A DNA stretch of 64,000 bases from Vombatus ursinus. Its lineage: Eukaryota > Chordata > Mammalia > Diprotodontia > Vombatidae. The notes beneath the pieces were generated by a model, which saw only the letters and a list, made by a program, of their open reading frames with translations, did not search any database and was not told the origin of the DNA. Position numbers and translations under genes: made by a program. Below are positions 10,906 to 22,326 of the stretch, piece by piece (position 1 is the stretch's first letter; every line of letters starts with the position of its first letter). The stretch covers positions 1,052,677 to 1,116,676 of the forward strand of contig NW_020947390.1 of the NCBI RefSeq assembly GCF_900497805.2, read 5' to 3'.

Positions 10906-11800
10906 TTTGTTTGGCTGCCCAAATCTTTAAAACTGGTAAGACGGAGCCATTTACTTTCTTATCCACCAGTTTTCAGCTGCTTTCTTTTCAGCAACAACTC
11001 TCATATGTTGGGAGAAATACATTTGTGTATTTGTGATTTTTTTCCCTTTGAAGTAAACATTTCTTTGCAATGGCTCTGGTTTTACATTTTTTTGTGTTGC
11101 TTTGTTTTAACACATGACCTTTTTTTTACAAAGGGATATTTCCTCTAAGATATAAAGTTACTTCCCCTAACATATGAGAGGCATAATCTTCCACATACAC
11201 CCTCACCGCAATCTCTAGGAAGAGGAAGATTAGTTTCATACTTTAGTTAGGTTCCCATGCAGCACAGTTCCAAGTCCAGCCTATCCTGGGCTCAAGTTCC
11301 AAGTGCCCTGACTTCCCAGGTTTTCCCTGCCATTGAGGCTGGGTTAACTGTCCTGTCTGAAATCCTGCCTCAATGTTCACCATAATTGGAAGGCCTAGTC
11401 TCATGAAGATCACCTAGATTGTGCCTGAAACTAAAGGCAAACAACAGAGAACAGAAAGAAACACTACCCCTGAGGCCCATTCTTTCAGAGATGGAATGAA
11501 AGAGGTAAGCAGATGAAGGCAAATCTTTCCCATCTCACCAGTTCAGTTCATAGCATTCATGCTGAGCTTAGCAAATAGGAGTTGCCAAAAAAGAGTATAG
11601 CCAAAAGTAAAGGGGAAAGAAAGTTAAAAAAAAAATCAACCTCACCAATTTAAGCACACGGGCAGACAGTCAAAGATGGTTATTCCCACCAATGTGGTAG
11701 GGGACACAACACACTCTATTAGGTATAGTGGGCATGCTCAGAAAAGAACTCTTACAGACTCCTCCATAATAGAACTGGGCATATCCAGAGAAGCCTGGGT
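10906..11800. other. Unique sequence
   Basis: No family recognised. Short near-repeats of a GTTCCAAGT motif occur around 11268-11310. The open frame at 10741-11148 starts inside the SINE and is not credible. Confidence 0.45.
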
Positions 11801-11936
11801 TACGCTGACAAAAAAGTAAAATGACAAAAGTTGGAGTTGCTGTGGGAAAACTAGCACATTAATGTCTTGCTAGTATAGCTATGAATTGTTCCTGCCATTC
11901 TAAGCAATTTGATATTATGCTTAAAAGGTCATGAAA

Positions 11937-12015
11937 CTATATATATAAAATATATATATAATATATATATTATATACACACACACACACATGTATAATTT
12001 GTATATGTATATATT
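11937..12015. repeat. TA/CA microsatellite
   Basis: Runs of TATATA and ACACAC with interruptions, lying inside an L1 remnant. Confidence 0.9.
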
Positions 12016-12198
12016 TGGACCCAACAATACCCATACTATGCCTATACCCCCAAAAAATCAAAGAATGAGGAAAAAAACATACTGTACAAATCATTTATAA
12101 TAGTTTGTGTTTGTTTGTTTGTTTGTTTTTATAAAAACCTGGAATGTGAAGGAGTTTCCATCAATTGTGAATGTGGCTGAACTAATTCTGGCATGACT

Positions 12199-12366
12199 AT
12201 GTGTGTATATATATACATATATGTATGTATATGGGCATATGTATATATGTATATATACATACACATGAATACAGAATACATGCACATATGTGTATGTGTA
12301 TGTACAAGTATATGTGTGTGTGTATATGTGTTTGTAGATACATAGATACATATAGATATAGATATA
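12199..12366. repeat. TA/TG/TATG compound microsatellite
   Basis: A long imperfect tract of TATG, TG and TA units, inside the L1 remnant. It explains the low-complexity peptide frames on both strands. Confidence 0.9.
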
Positions 12367-12775
12367 TTATTATGCCATAAACAGTGACGAAAGAGATGGT
12401 TTTAGTGAAACGTAAGAAGACTTATGTGAACTAAAGCAAAATAAAGTAGGCAGAACCAGGAGAAAATGTATACAATAATAAATACTATAGAAACAACTTT
12501 TAAAAACTTAGGAATTCTGATCAATGCATTGGCCAGCCATTAACATAGAGGACTAATCATGAAGTATCCTACTTACCTCCTAACAGTATATCAATACCTA
12601 TCTATTCATCTATCTATCTATGAAAGGCTCATTGTGGAAATTATTTTGCCTGACTATGCATTTTTGTTACAAGGGTTTCATTTCTTCTTTTTCTTTTTTC
12701 TTTTTTCAATGAGAGGGGGTGAATGGTTGGGAAAGAAAGGAGATTTTTAGGAAATGAAAAAATTAAATGAAGTTC

Positions 12776-13259
12776 TAAGCTTATTAGTTTATTTTTTCCC
12801 CTACCTTCTGAGGGAGTAAAAGTATTGTCAACACCTTCTAAAGTTATTATCTGTCTTATCCAGTCTAAATGGAACCTTCCCTAGCAATGATCATTGCCAC
12901 ATTTTGGTAAACTGAATGTCTCAGTTTAAGTTACTTTCATTGTGTTCAAGTAAGAATAACCTCAGGGAAGTGTGCCTTGCAGCAGCAGGCCACTGTTACC
13001 AAACTGAATGTCACTTTTTTTGGTTTAGGGATTGAGGTTGTATATGGGACACTACAAAGCTCATATTTTGTTCCTTGTTGCACCTGCCTCATGGAGAAAC
13101 AAACCAAATTTAGGATATAGCTAATTTAGAAGCAATTAATTACATATTTTTTTAGTAAATGGAAAGACAAACTATGTGAATTTCAGTATGCAAAGAAATG
13201 TGTGGATTTCTTATTACTTCTCAGCAAAGGTTGTATTGGCAGAATTTTTTTATATAGTG
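12776..13259. other. Unique sequence
   Basis: No repeat family recognised. The 11-mer AAACTGAATGT occurs twice (near 12910 and 13003). No coding signal. Confidence 0.45.
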
Positions 13260-13458
13260 TCATAGAAGGAGTGAAAGAATTGATTCAGAGAATTTGGGCT
13301 CAATTCTTAGCCCTGCCATTGAACTATCTGTGTGATTTGTGACCTATCATTTAACTTTTAATGTGCCTCAGCTTTCATCATGTATAAAACTTGATCCTTG
13401 ATCTAGATGTCCTCTGAGGTTCTCTATCAGACCTAAACCTATGATCCTATGACGAATA
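13260..13458 (+). repeat. MIR SINE
   Basis: Plus-strand MIR order: TGGGCTCAATTCTTAGCCCT, TGTGATTTGTGACCTATCA, AATGTGCCTCAGCTTTCATC and the 3' GATGTCCTCTGAGGTTC. Strongly diverged. Confidence 0.7.
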
Positions 13459-13745
13459 TCCATTGACTAATATTTGTTAAAAGCTTCCAGTTTGGGGATG
13501 AAAGAGATTTTATAGCTGAAAACTAGATACCACCTGCTGAATCATAGCTACTTGTATCCAGAGAAGACTGGATGCTAACCTAAAAGATTTATGACTTTAA
13601 TTTTTAGACTCCTATGATCTGGGATATCCACAGTGGTTGTAATATCATTCTGAGATTACAAGGCCACCTGAAGCACTGACAGATCACTGGCCAGAATGAC
13701 ATCACTCTGGAAGAATGCCCAGGATTAAGTTCATGGATAAATAAG
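13459..13745. other. Unique sequence
   Basis: Nothing recognised. Confidence 0.4.
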
Positions 13746-13749
13746 TGAA

Positions 13750-13855
13750 TGAAAAAACATTTATTAATCATGTATTAAGTGACAAGTCGTATGAATAGAA
13801 TTATGAAAGTAAGATAATCTCTACTTTCAAGGAGCTCACACTCTAATAGAAGACT
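13750..13855 (-). repeat. L2 3' end fragment (antisense)
   Basis: Antisense L2 tail AAAAACATTTATTAATCATG, then ACTTTCAAGGAGCTCACACT further in, as expected for the L2 3'UTR. Confidence 0.6.
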
Positions 13856-13938
13856 ATATGTGTGTGTATGTATATGTGTATGTATGTATGTATATGTATA
13901 TGTGTATATATGTATGCATATGTATATGTATATATGTG
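13856..13938. repeat. TATG/TG microsatellite
   Basis: Imperfect TGTATG and TATATG units; no function inferred. Confidence 0.9.
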
Positions 13939-14455
13939 GCTTCAACAGCAAGTTAGATGGAAAGGTCCAGTTGTCCTTAGGTACAAGAGCAAAACAAATG
14001 GTAACCTATTATTTATTGTCATTTCCAATTGATAAGACCTTATATGCCATCAAATTCACCATCATTTACTGGTGCCAACGACTTTGATGGTAAGAACTTT
14101 GATTTCTGGTTTTTCAATATCTGTGGCTTCTGAAGTTTATTTTAATGAAAATAACAATTTATTAGTGGAGGTAAGGTAAGATAAATCTGTACTAAAATAG
14201 CATAATGTTGATTTTTATGTTCCTTTTAATGTGAGGAAGGTTGTCTTCATTTTTTTCTAATATAGCAAATATAGCCAGGTTAGTGAAGTAGTAATTATGA
14301 AATAGTTCTCCCTGTATGATTTTTAAAGAACTCCTTCTTTTATAAGAATAGCTGAATGATAAGCTGATGTAATTAATTATATTTCTTACTATTAGCATCC
14401 TCAGCACGTGAAAATACGTTTTACACACGAGATAAATTAGAGGATTGTTATTTTA
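13939..14455. other. Unique sequence
   Basis: No repeat recognised. The part at about 13975-14095 has mixed composition and is not obviously repetitive. Confidence 0.4.
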
Positions 14456-14582
14456 CAAAATCAAGACAATATAATGAATTGGAAAAGAGGGAAGGATAGA
14501 ATTTAGAACTCAAAACTTAAAAAAAAACCTAAATACTAAAAATTGTTTTTACATGTAATTGGGGAAAAATAAAATATTTTTA
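14456..14582 (+). mobile_element. L1 3' terminus
   Basis: Contains the L1 3' terminal sequence: TAGAATTTAGAACTCAAAAC, AAAAATTGTTTTTACATGTA and ATTGGGGAAAAATAAAATAT. Only the last 100 bases or so of an element are present. Confidence 0.8.
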
Positions 14583-14589
14583 AGGTACT

Positions 14590-14742
14590 AGATTAAAGGG
14601 AATTTGATCTGGGTTTTAATCATGCCAACAATTATTTAAATGATCTTGAATGTCTGAAGCTGTTTTCTCATTTGAACAGCATAGGATCTGAACTAGTTCA
14701 TTTCCTGGATCCATTCAAGTTCTAAAATTCTTTTATTTTATG
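14590..14742 (+). repeat. MIR SINE fragment
   Basis: Degenerate MIR: GATCTGGGTTTTAATCATGC, GCTGTTTTCTCATTTGAACA and ATTCAAGTTCTAAAATTC. Confidence 0.55.
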
Positions 14743-14809
14743 AATTGTCTGTTTTGTAAGGTAGGAGTCCTTTAAGTCTCAAGTTCTTCTCAAGCATTTA
14801 GAGAAATAG

Positions 14810-14990
14810 TTAATACATTTATTAATCACTTATTATATGCCAGGCGTTGTGCTGCATATTGGCAACCCAAATACAAGCAAAAAAGAAAAAGATTGTACCT
14901 GACCTCAAGAAGTTTACCTTCCAAACTACTAATAGGTGAAGACAACACATAAAAGTGAGATAAAAAAGGAAGAGAGATCAAGGGTTACTC
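14810..14990 (-). repeat. L2 3' end (antisense)
   Basis: Antisense L2 tail: TTTATTAATCACTTATTATA, TGCCAGGCGTTGTGCTGCAT and TGACCTCAAGAAGTTTACCT. Confidence 0.7.
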
Positions 14991-17020
14991 TGGGGAGTCA
15001 TGGACTGAGCTTAATTTGGAGTGAACTTGGCTAGTGCTAGTGTTTCCTCAAATGGAGTTTTCCCCAATCAAATTTAAAATTTTACTAAAGTTTTCAAAAC
15101 ATTATATGCATGCAATTCTTTGGAAATGCATCTCATACATAAAATGAGATCTGATCAGATGAAATATAAGTCAAAAATTATTCAGCATTAAATAGTTGCA
15201 AGGCACCATGTTAAAGCCCCAAATTGAGTCTCAACATGTTTTCCAGTGTTCAATTTCATACACTTTCAAATGAAATTTCACCATCCAAAAATATTTGCAG
15301 CTTTGTTAGGGCATTTGTTGTCTTGAAACAAAAATGGTAGGAAACAGAAATTTTGAGGTAGAAATATCTCTCATCACGTCTAACAGATTTCAGTGAAATC
15401 AGTACCTAATCAGTAAAGAGTGAGGTGATGTCAAAAAAGGTCGAGATCCAGTCCCAATCTCACAATAACTTTTTCATTTTTAATCATGAGCACAGAATTA
15501 TATGCCCATGATTCAAATTATTTTTTCCTACTACAGTGTTCACAAGTTGTCACTTCATTTCCCCAACATTGGTCTTTTTTTTTATATCACTTTCACACTA
15601 TTAAGGTTCCTAGTCCCAGGTGGTAAAGGACATAAATTGGTGCAAGGCAAGAAGAAGTTCATGTTTCTCAGAAACAATTTAGATTGGATGTTATTTAATA
15701 TTTAATATCTAACTCTATTGTATTGGAGTTGGCACTATCCTTCAGTCCCATAGTACAAACTAGAATATTTCCATATCCAAAGGTGTCCTCCTGGGTCCTA
15801 GTAATTTGAGGATCAGACAGTAGGGACTTTATATCAAGCCTCTGACAAATCTCTTAATTATTTACCATGTCAGAGATTCTTTAATATTGGTTTCTTTTAT
15901 TGCACCCTTGTGGACCATTTGCTAAAAAGCAATTTTCTATTTTGGAGATAAATTAACTTTATTCCTTCTTGTTCATGTAGATGGAAAACCACTTCAGACT
16001 GATATTTTCCAGAACATCAGTATGGCTATTAAAATCAAAAAGCATTTGTATTTCATATTTAAAGAATCTATTTGGACTTATTTTTATTTATTAGCAACAC
16101 AAATATGATTTTTACATTTTGTATGTTTTATAAAAGCTAATTTTTCTAAAAACCATCATGAACAGAGTTAGGGGAAGGAAGGAGCAAACTTCTGACCTCC
16201 TGAATATTTGAATTCTTTTTTCTTAATTTTGCTTTTCTTGTGTAAGAGTTGTGTAGGATTGACTAGAGTACTATATTTCCTCAGAAAAGGGACACATATA
16301 ATTACTGAAGCACTTGATTTCAACATGAAAAAATGAAAAAGGATAAAAGTACTTCTTTTACTTTAAATAACTTTGATGTGTTTTAACAAACATCTTGTAA
16401 CAAGCCAAGCCACTTAACCATAGACGATGTAAAATTAGCATATACAATAACAGGGTATTAAAATACATAAGAGATTTAAAAAAAAAGCATTTTGGATTTT
16501 TTAACTAACCCCCCAATTTAGAAAAGGCACTGAGATAAAATGAATACTACAGTTTTGAAAAAAAAGTTTGTTATTTGATCAATATATTGTGTTTTCAGAG
16601 GAGATTTAAACCTGTCCTCTCTTGCCCAATGTTTTATCAAGTGATGATTAAAATTCATCCTTTTCTAACAGCCCTAAGGGAAGTGAGGACTAAGGCAGAA
16701 TTTTGCATACATTTTCTGATATCATCACTGTATGGTATGTTTTTCTTAATTGATTGAATTTGGAGGCAAGGGGAGATTGTTGTTTTTCCATAAATGCCTA
16801 TGTTGTTAAAATAAAAAGGCATTGCTAAAAGTATTTCAAAGAAAGTAAAATAAACAATCTACTTCCCAAATTGGATACTGGTGTATATATATATATATAT
16901 ATAAATTCAATATTTAGCATATTATCTCACAGCTATCCTACTTTTCAGTAGTATATGAAGTAATTTATATATCTAGGGTCTATGACTTCCTTGGTGTCTG
17001 AATTTACTTCCTCAAAATAG
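14991..17020. other. Unique AT-rich sequence
   Basis: Two kilobases without a recognised repeat apart from a short TA run near 16884-16904. No credible coding frame. Confidence 0.4.
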
Positions 17021-17024
17021 TTTA

Positions 17025-17188
17025 CTAGTTTCCTATATGTTAGTATAGAAGTCCTAGAGAATTCTAAGAGACATAGAGAGATTAAATGATTTGCTGAGGG
17101 TCACACACTAGTAGGCTGAAATTGAATTCAGTTCTTCCCTGACTTAGAGGTCATTCCTTTATTCTCTTTGTCATGTTGCCTCTATATT
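17025..17188 (-). repeat. MIR SINE
   Basis: Antisense MIR: AGAGAGATTAAATGATTTGC, GAGGGTCACACACTAGTAGG and a degenerate antisense B-box. Confidence 0.7.
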
Positions 17189-17467
17189 GGCTACCAGTAA
17201 AACTGATATTAAAAATGAACTTTTGTGTTAGAAAGAAATGTGAGATCATAAAAGGTATTTTGTAATTTTTCAAAGACAGTCTAGCCCAGTCTCTTCCTGT
17301 TAAATTCTCAGCCTAACTCGTTGTTGACCTTCTTAAAGATGATCTTCCTACTCACCTTAGTCTAATCCCTAGGGTATATCATTCTTCTTAACTCACAAAA
17401 ATCTGCCCAGTGCCATCATTATCCAGCTATGGGGTCAGTGATCCAGTACCATCTGTCTTTAGGACTA

Positions 17468-17682
17468 TTTGCAAGACAAAATGACAAAATGGATAAAGAG
17501 CCGGCCTCAGAGTCAGTTTGACATATATGATTTTGTGACCTTTGGAGAGTCACAACCTTTGAGTACCCTAGGGCTAGGCAAATCTCTGAGATGATAAATT
17601 TCAGCACAGTTGCTGACCTAGTAGAAGAACATTCCAAATGGGAATTCTCAATACTAATAAAAGCAAATGTCTAGTCAAAATA
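17468..17682 (+). repeat. MON1/MIR-type CORE-SINE
   Basis: Plus-strand head AATGGATAAAGAGCCGGCCT followed by CAGAGTCAGTTTGACATA. The 3' part (TGCTGACCTAGTAGAAGAAC, then a TTCCAAATGGGAATTC block) matches the marsupial CORE-SINE copies at 39473 and 59775. Confidence 0.7.
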
Positions 17683-17689
17683 AATGCAT

Positions 17690-17765
17690 AAATAAAAATA
17701 TGTATATATTTATGGATGGATAGATAAATGGGTAGATGGATATGTATATATATATATAAAATATG
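17690..17765. repeat. TA/GATA simple repeat
   Basis: TATGTATATAT, GGATGGATAGATAAATGG and TATATATATA runs. Confidence 0.85.
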
Positions 17766-18834
17766 CATACTAATTAATTAACCTTATAATTTGTCTATTC
17801 AATCACATTATAGTCTGGACAATAGATATTCATCTACCACTTTTATCCTCCCACCCCTCATACCCATGTAAATGTTTAGGCTATCTTATTGAGTGATCAT
17901 GGATCTAATTTGCAGGGTCCTTAGTTGTCCCAGGACTTGATGCAGTGTCAGAACAATATCATGCCAGTACAATTATGAGCCATTTTTATAATAGTTGAGC
18001 ACACATTTGATGCTAATATATCCCCCTGATTATACCTTGAAATTGGTTATCAAAAGTTAACCAAACAAATTGTCTCAATTTTTATGTATTTTAAACAACC
18101 TTGTCCAATTTTACACAAGCATGGAAGCCATATTGAAACCATACAAGATTTTTTTTTCATCTTTGCTTTCTTACCCTCCTTCATATTTCTTGAGAACTGA
18201 TCCCTCAATGCCTTCAAAATCATATTGCCCCTAGTGTTGAGCTCCTCTGTGCCTACTTGTTCTAAATCAGCTGATTTTCCTCATATTTGTTTTCATCAGT
18301 GCCCTTTCTACTTCCTCTGTATTAACATCTGCCTGTGAGTCTAGAGTACAAGTACTGTGACTCCATTTCATCTGTTGATGAAATTTTTTGTGACCCTTTG
18401 TGACCTTATCAGAGGTCAAGTCCTTAGAACCTAATGCTATCAGCACTAGGAATATTGCTTTTCTGATTCATGAGTGCCTCACATAGATCTCTATATCAGA
18501 CCAGGTCCAATAATGTTTATTTTGCTCTCAGACCCCTTATCTAGCACTTTCCCACCCCTCTCTCCTAAGCCACAGACCAATTCATGGAAGATAGAATACT
18601 TTCATATGAAGAACTCCTGCTCTGAACTCCTGCTGTCCTGATTGATGTGTCTCACTTAATCCATTATTTCAAAGAGAGTTATGATTTACATTACCTCAGC
18701 CTTCTTCTATTTGCTTCTTTGTTATCTACATTTCCAGTTTGGAAAACATAAGCAAATAACTTCTACCATTGCTACTGGAAAACATCTTTCAGTCTACTCC
18801 CCTGTATCTCCATTCTTTCTGTCTGTAAATTTCC
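17766..18834. other. Unique sequence
   Basis: No repeat family or gene signature recognised over about 1 kb. Pyrimidine-rich in part. Confidence 0.4.
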
Positions 18835-18847
18835 AAAACAAAATATC

Positions 18848-20185
18848 CTTTTGATAGACCCAAAGACGCTGACTATTGAAATAAGAATTCACTATTCAAC
18901 AAAAATAGTTGGGAAAATTAGAAAATAATCTGACAAAAATTAGGCATAGAATAATATCTCATATCATATAAAGATTAATTCCATATGGTTGGATAACTTA
19001 GACAGAAGTTGACATCATAATTAGGAAAGAACACATTTTCTTTCAGACAAATAGATATGGGAAGAATTCATTACCAAAAAATGATAGGCTCACAAAACAT
19101 AAAATTGACAGTTTTGATTGCATGAAATTAAAATGGTTTTGCACAAACAAACCCAATGAAGTTAAAATTAGAAGGGAAGTAGATAGCTTGGGAAAAATAT
19201 TTGCAATAAATTTCTCTTATAAAAGTTTAATTTCTAAGACATATAAGGAACTGATTCAAATTTATAAGCACTAGAACTATTTCTCAATTGATAAACAACA
19301 GATAATATGAACAGGAAGTTTTAAAGGAAGAATTCCTAGCTATTAACAGCAATATGAAAAAATTCTCCAAATCTCTAATATTTAGAGAAATGAAAATTAA
19401 AGTAACTCCGAGGTTCCACCTCTCATCTGGTAGATTGACAATGTTTACAAAAAAGGAAGCTGACGAATGTTGGAAGGACCATGGGTAAACAGGCACATTA
19501 ATGTGCTGTTGGTGAGATGTGAATTAATATGGTGATTCTGGAAGGCAATTTGAAGTTATTTCCAAAAAGTTACTAAGCTATATATGCTTATATAATAAGC
19601 TGTATATGCTTAGGGGTGATATCACCCCTAAACCTCTATCCCAAAGAAGTAAATTAAAAAGAGAGAAAGGACCCATGTATACAAAAAAGTTTATAGCAGT
19701 TCTTTGTATAACATCCAAGAATTGAAAACTAAAGGGGATCCCATTAATTGGGAAATGTCTGAACAAATTATGACATATAAACATTGTGTAATATTATTAT
19801 GCTATAAGACATGATGAAAGAAATGATTCCAGAGGAACCTGGGAAGACTTGTATTAAGTCATAGTGAGTGAAGTGAGTAGAACCAGGAAAATAAATTATG
19901 CAATAACAACAACAACACTATGAAGAAAAACAACTTTGAAAGATTTAGGAACTTTGAGGACTGATGATAAGGATGCTACTTTTCTCTTGAAAATTAAATG
20001 ATAGGCTCAGTGTTCTGAATGAAATTTCTGGTTAGTTTTTTTAACATTGCTTACGTGGGAATTTGTTCTGTTTGACTATGCAAATTTGTTTTTAAAATAG
20101 TCTTTTGTTTTCTATTTTTTTTCCAATGAGGGGGAAGGGAATAGTGCGAAATAAAAAAAAATTGTTAATTGAAAAAAAAAGTTAA
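18848..20185 (+). mobile_element. 5'-truncated L1, ORF2 C-terminus to A-tail
   Basis: The L1 ORF2 C-terminal region in the plus sense: CATAAAATTGACAGTTTTGA, AAAATGGTTTTGCACAAACA, ACCCATGTATACAAAAAAGT and AGTGAAGTGAGTAGAACCAG. It continues through a 3'UTR to an A-rich tail. Flanked by an exact 13-bp target duplication, AAAACAAAATATC, at 18835-18847 and 20186-20198. Truncated 5' of the last ORF2 third; multiple stops, so inactive. A perfect palindrome sits at 19611-19630. Confidence 0.92.
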
Positions 20186-20219
20186 AAAACAAAATATCTT
20201 TCCCTAGTTATGACCCTCC

Positions 20220-20348
20220 CTTATTTCTTATCTTTCCCATTAGAATGTAAGCTCCTGAGGGTCAGGGACTACCTTCGCTTTTGTATTTCTTTCCCCAATG
20301 CTTAGGGTAGTATTTGGCACATGGTAAACAATAAATACTTTTATCATT
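20220..20348 (+). repeat. L2 3' end
   Basis: GAATGTAAGCTCCTGAGGGT, CAGGGACTACC, GTATTTGGCACATGGTAAAC and AATAAATACTTT follow L2 3'UTR order. Confidence 0.75.
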
Positions 20349-20349
20349 A

Positions 20350-20462
20350 TTCATCAGATCTTAAAGGCTCCTTAGACATCACCTAGTCTGTCTCCCTCTT
20401 TTTCCATATGAGAAAAAGGTAAAATGATTAAAGATTAAATAGATATTAAGTAATACAGAAAA
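20350..20462 (-). repeat. MIR fragment
   Basis: Antisense MIR with TTAGACATCACCTAGTCTGT and CCATATGAGAAAAAGGTAAA; highly diverged. Confidence 0.5.
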
Positions 20463-20524
20463 AAATATTCTATTGTATTTTAGAGACCTGAAATTATAAA
20501 CACTAAAATTTATAAAAAAAAAAA

Positions 20525-20728
20525 CATAAAAGGCAGAATCTTATAATGGAAAGATAACTGAATTTGGACTCAGAAGGGCTGAGTTCCTATCTTGATCCAT
20601 GTATTTACTTTCTTTGTGACTTTCAGCAGTTCCCTTGACCTCACTTTCCTTATTTCTAAAAGGAAGGTATTGGTGTAGATAATCTCTAAGTTTTCTCATA
20701 GTTCAACATTCTATGTTCCTTAAAGTAA
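20525..20728 (+). repeat. MIR SINE
   Basis: TTTGGACTCAGAAGGGCTGA, TTTGTGACTTTCAGCAGTTC and CCTTATTTCTAAAAGGAAGG follow MIR order on the plus strand. Confidence 0.7.
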
Positions 20729-21048
20729 CTGCATAATTTTTCTTTGGCTGAATAATTAAAACCATTCCAAAATAGAGCTGTGAATTTACACTTATAATTA
20801 ATTTATTAAGTTTTCTATGCTACAATTTGGTGTTGCCAACTGACAAAATTCATGGGAAAGTTGTAGCCATGGTAATCTTACATGACAAAGTGCCCACAAC
20901 TGTAGATAAGGGGAGATAAGACTCTGCTTCTCTTGATTATCTCTTGAGCATCCCTTTGGGAACTTAACTTGAAGCCTAAGTCTCCAGGGATGACTACATT
21001 TCTACGGATTCCTCTCTTCCTCCCCTTGGAGTACAGGGCTATTTGTTA
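20729..21048. other. Unique sequence
   Basis: No repeat recognised. Confidence 0.4.
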
Positions 21049-21062
21049 AGATCCCAGCAGCC

Positions 21063-21215
21063 AGGGGCAGCTAGGTGGCACAGTGGATAGAGCACTGGCC
21101 CTGAAGTCAGAAGGAGCTGAGTTCAAATCCGGCCTCAGACCAAACATTTGACACTTACTAGCTGTGTGACCGTGGGCAAGTCACTTAATCCCAACTGCCT
21201 AAAAAAAACAAAAAA
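21063..21215 (+). mobile_element. WSINE1-like tRNA-derived SINE
   Basis: Well preserved: the head AGGGGCAGCTAGGTGGCACA, a tRNA-like A-box region with AGTGGATAGAGCACTGG, the B-box-like GAGTTCAAATCCGG, then TAGCTGTGTGACCGTGGGCA and an A-rich tail. Target copies AGATCCCAGCAGCC (21049-21062) and AGATCCCAGTAGCC (21216-21229) differ at one base, so it is one of the younger SINEs here. A SINE, not a tRNA gene. Confidence 0.95.
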
Positions 21216-21229
21216 AGATCCCAGTAGCC

Positions 21230-22312
21230 CACAGTAACAGTGCGTAGAAAACCCTTTTCCCAAGGGAAAGTGAGCATGCTTGCTCATTCTGACCTCCTCT
21301 TAATCCAAAGAGCTGCTGCCATTCTTGATCACCCTCCTCTACCCACCCAGGAATGAAAAAATAATAATGTCACTTTCATAGTTCTTCTCTGCTAAGACTT
21401 CCATTAATATGAGTCCATTAAATAGCAGGAAAACTTTTAATAATAGTCCTTAAATTATGTACTAGTGATCCTATTACCATCTCAAACAAGGGATTATGTT
21501 AAGAACAGATAAACTTTGTATTTCTCATATTGCCTTTATTCAGTACTCTGAAGGAAATAGACACAGAAATAATTGTTGAATTCTGATTTCTTTATTCCTA
21601 AAAATTCCCTCTAAAATGCAAACAATATCTTGATAATGTTGCCCTGGATATTTTTTTTTTGTGCTTTACATCAAGATTCAAACATTGTAAGGTTTAAAAA
21701 AAAAAGACCTTAAAAGGGTACCATTCTAGGATAACACCTATGCCATCTCAGGTGTGAGAATGTACCATATTTCAGAATGTAGACTTGCTATTCTTTAGGG
21801 ATCACTAAAAAGGGTCTGTTGATTTTATTTCTAATATAAACTGCAATGGCATGCACTCATCCATTTGGCAAAGCTTACATCATAGTGGACCTCAGTTGGG
21901 TGCCTGTCAGCTTAATGGACACCAACAGGTTCAATCTAGAGCCTCGAGGCACTTGGGACTGCTACAGGAGTTAAAACTGAGATTGGGGTGAACCCATGGG
22001 ACTGTTTCAATCTGGTCTCCTCATGGGATCTACTGAATCAGTGAGGAGGTACAGAACTATATTTTTAAACCTTTAGAGAAAGAAATTCCATACCTTCCCA
22101 TGACCATGCTTTATTGTCTAACAGCTTCACAAGAATATTTTTCCATTCCCCGAATTTTTCATTTAGCACATTTTACAAAGGGAAGCTGCTCTATTTAAGA
22201 ACTTCCCATCACCTTACTCCAATTTCTGTCTGCAGTTTGCAGTAATGGTATATGTTCAGAGGATTAAAGAAACTACTTGTATATAGTTTTTCTATGTATT
22301 TTCAATTCTTAA
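21230..22312. other. Unique sequence
   Basis: No family recognised. Poly-T near 21651 and poly-A near 21692 are the only simple tracts. Confidence 0.4.
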
Positions 22313-22326
22313 AAGAACTGCCATTT

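Larger units (their letters stand above)
11801..12775 (+). mobile_element. L1 ORF2 3' part and 3' end, with microsatellites
   Basis: Decayed L1: GGAGTTGCTGTGGGAAAACT, GCACATTAATGTCTTGCTAG, TTCCATCAATTGTGAATGTG, AGTAGGCAGAACCAGGAGAA and GACTATGCATTTTTGTTACA occur in the order seen in the L1 at 18848-20185. Simple repeats have expanded within it (about 11937-12015 and 12199-12366). The microsatellites produce spurious Tyr/Ile/His-rich frames. No intact coding part remains. Confidence 0.75.

Noticed and set aside
10741-11148. 135-codon open frame
   Set aside because: Its first third is antisense SINE sequence and the rest is T-rich; no protein family is recognised.
12091-12351. Tyr/Ile/His-rich minus-strand frame
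   Set aside because: It is a translation of a TATG/TG microsatellite. The same applies to 7019-7366, 50366-50638 and 54038-54295.
21063-21215. tRNA gene suggested by A-box and B-box-like text
   Set aside because: The text continues into the WSINE body and A-tail and has target duplications, so it is a SINE. The same holds for the other SINE heads.
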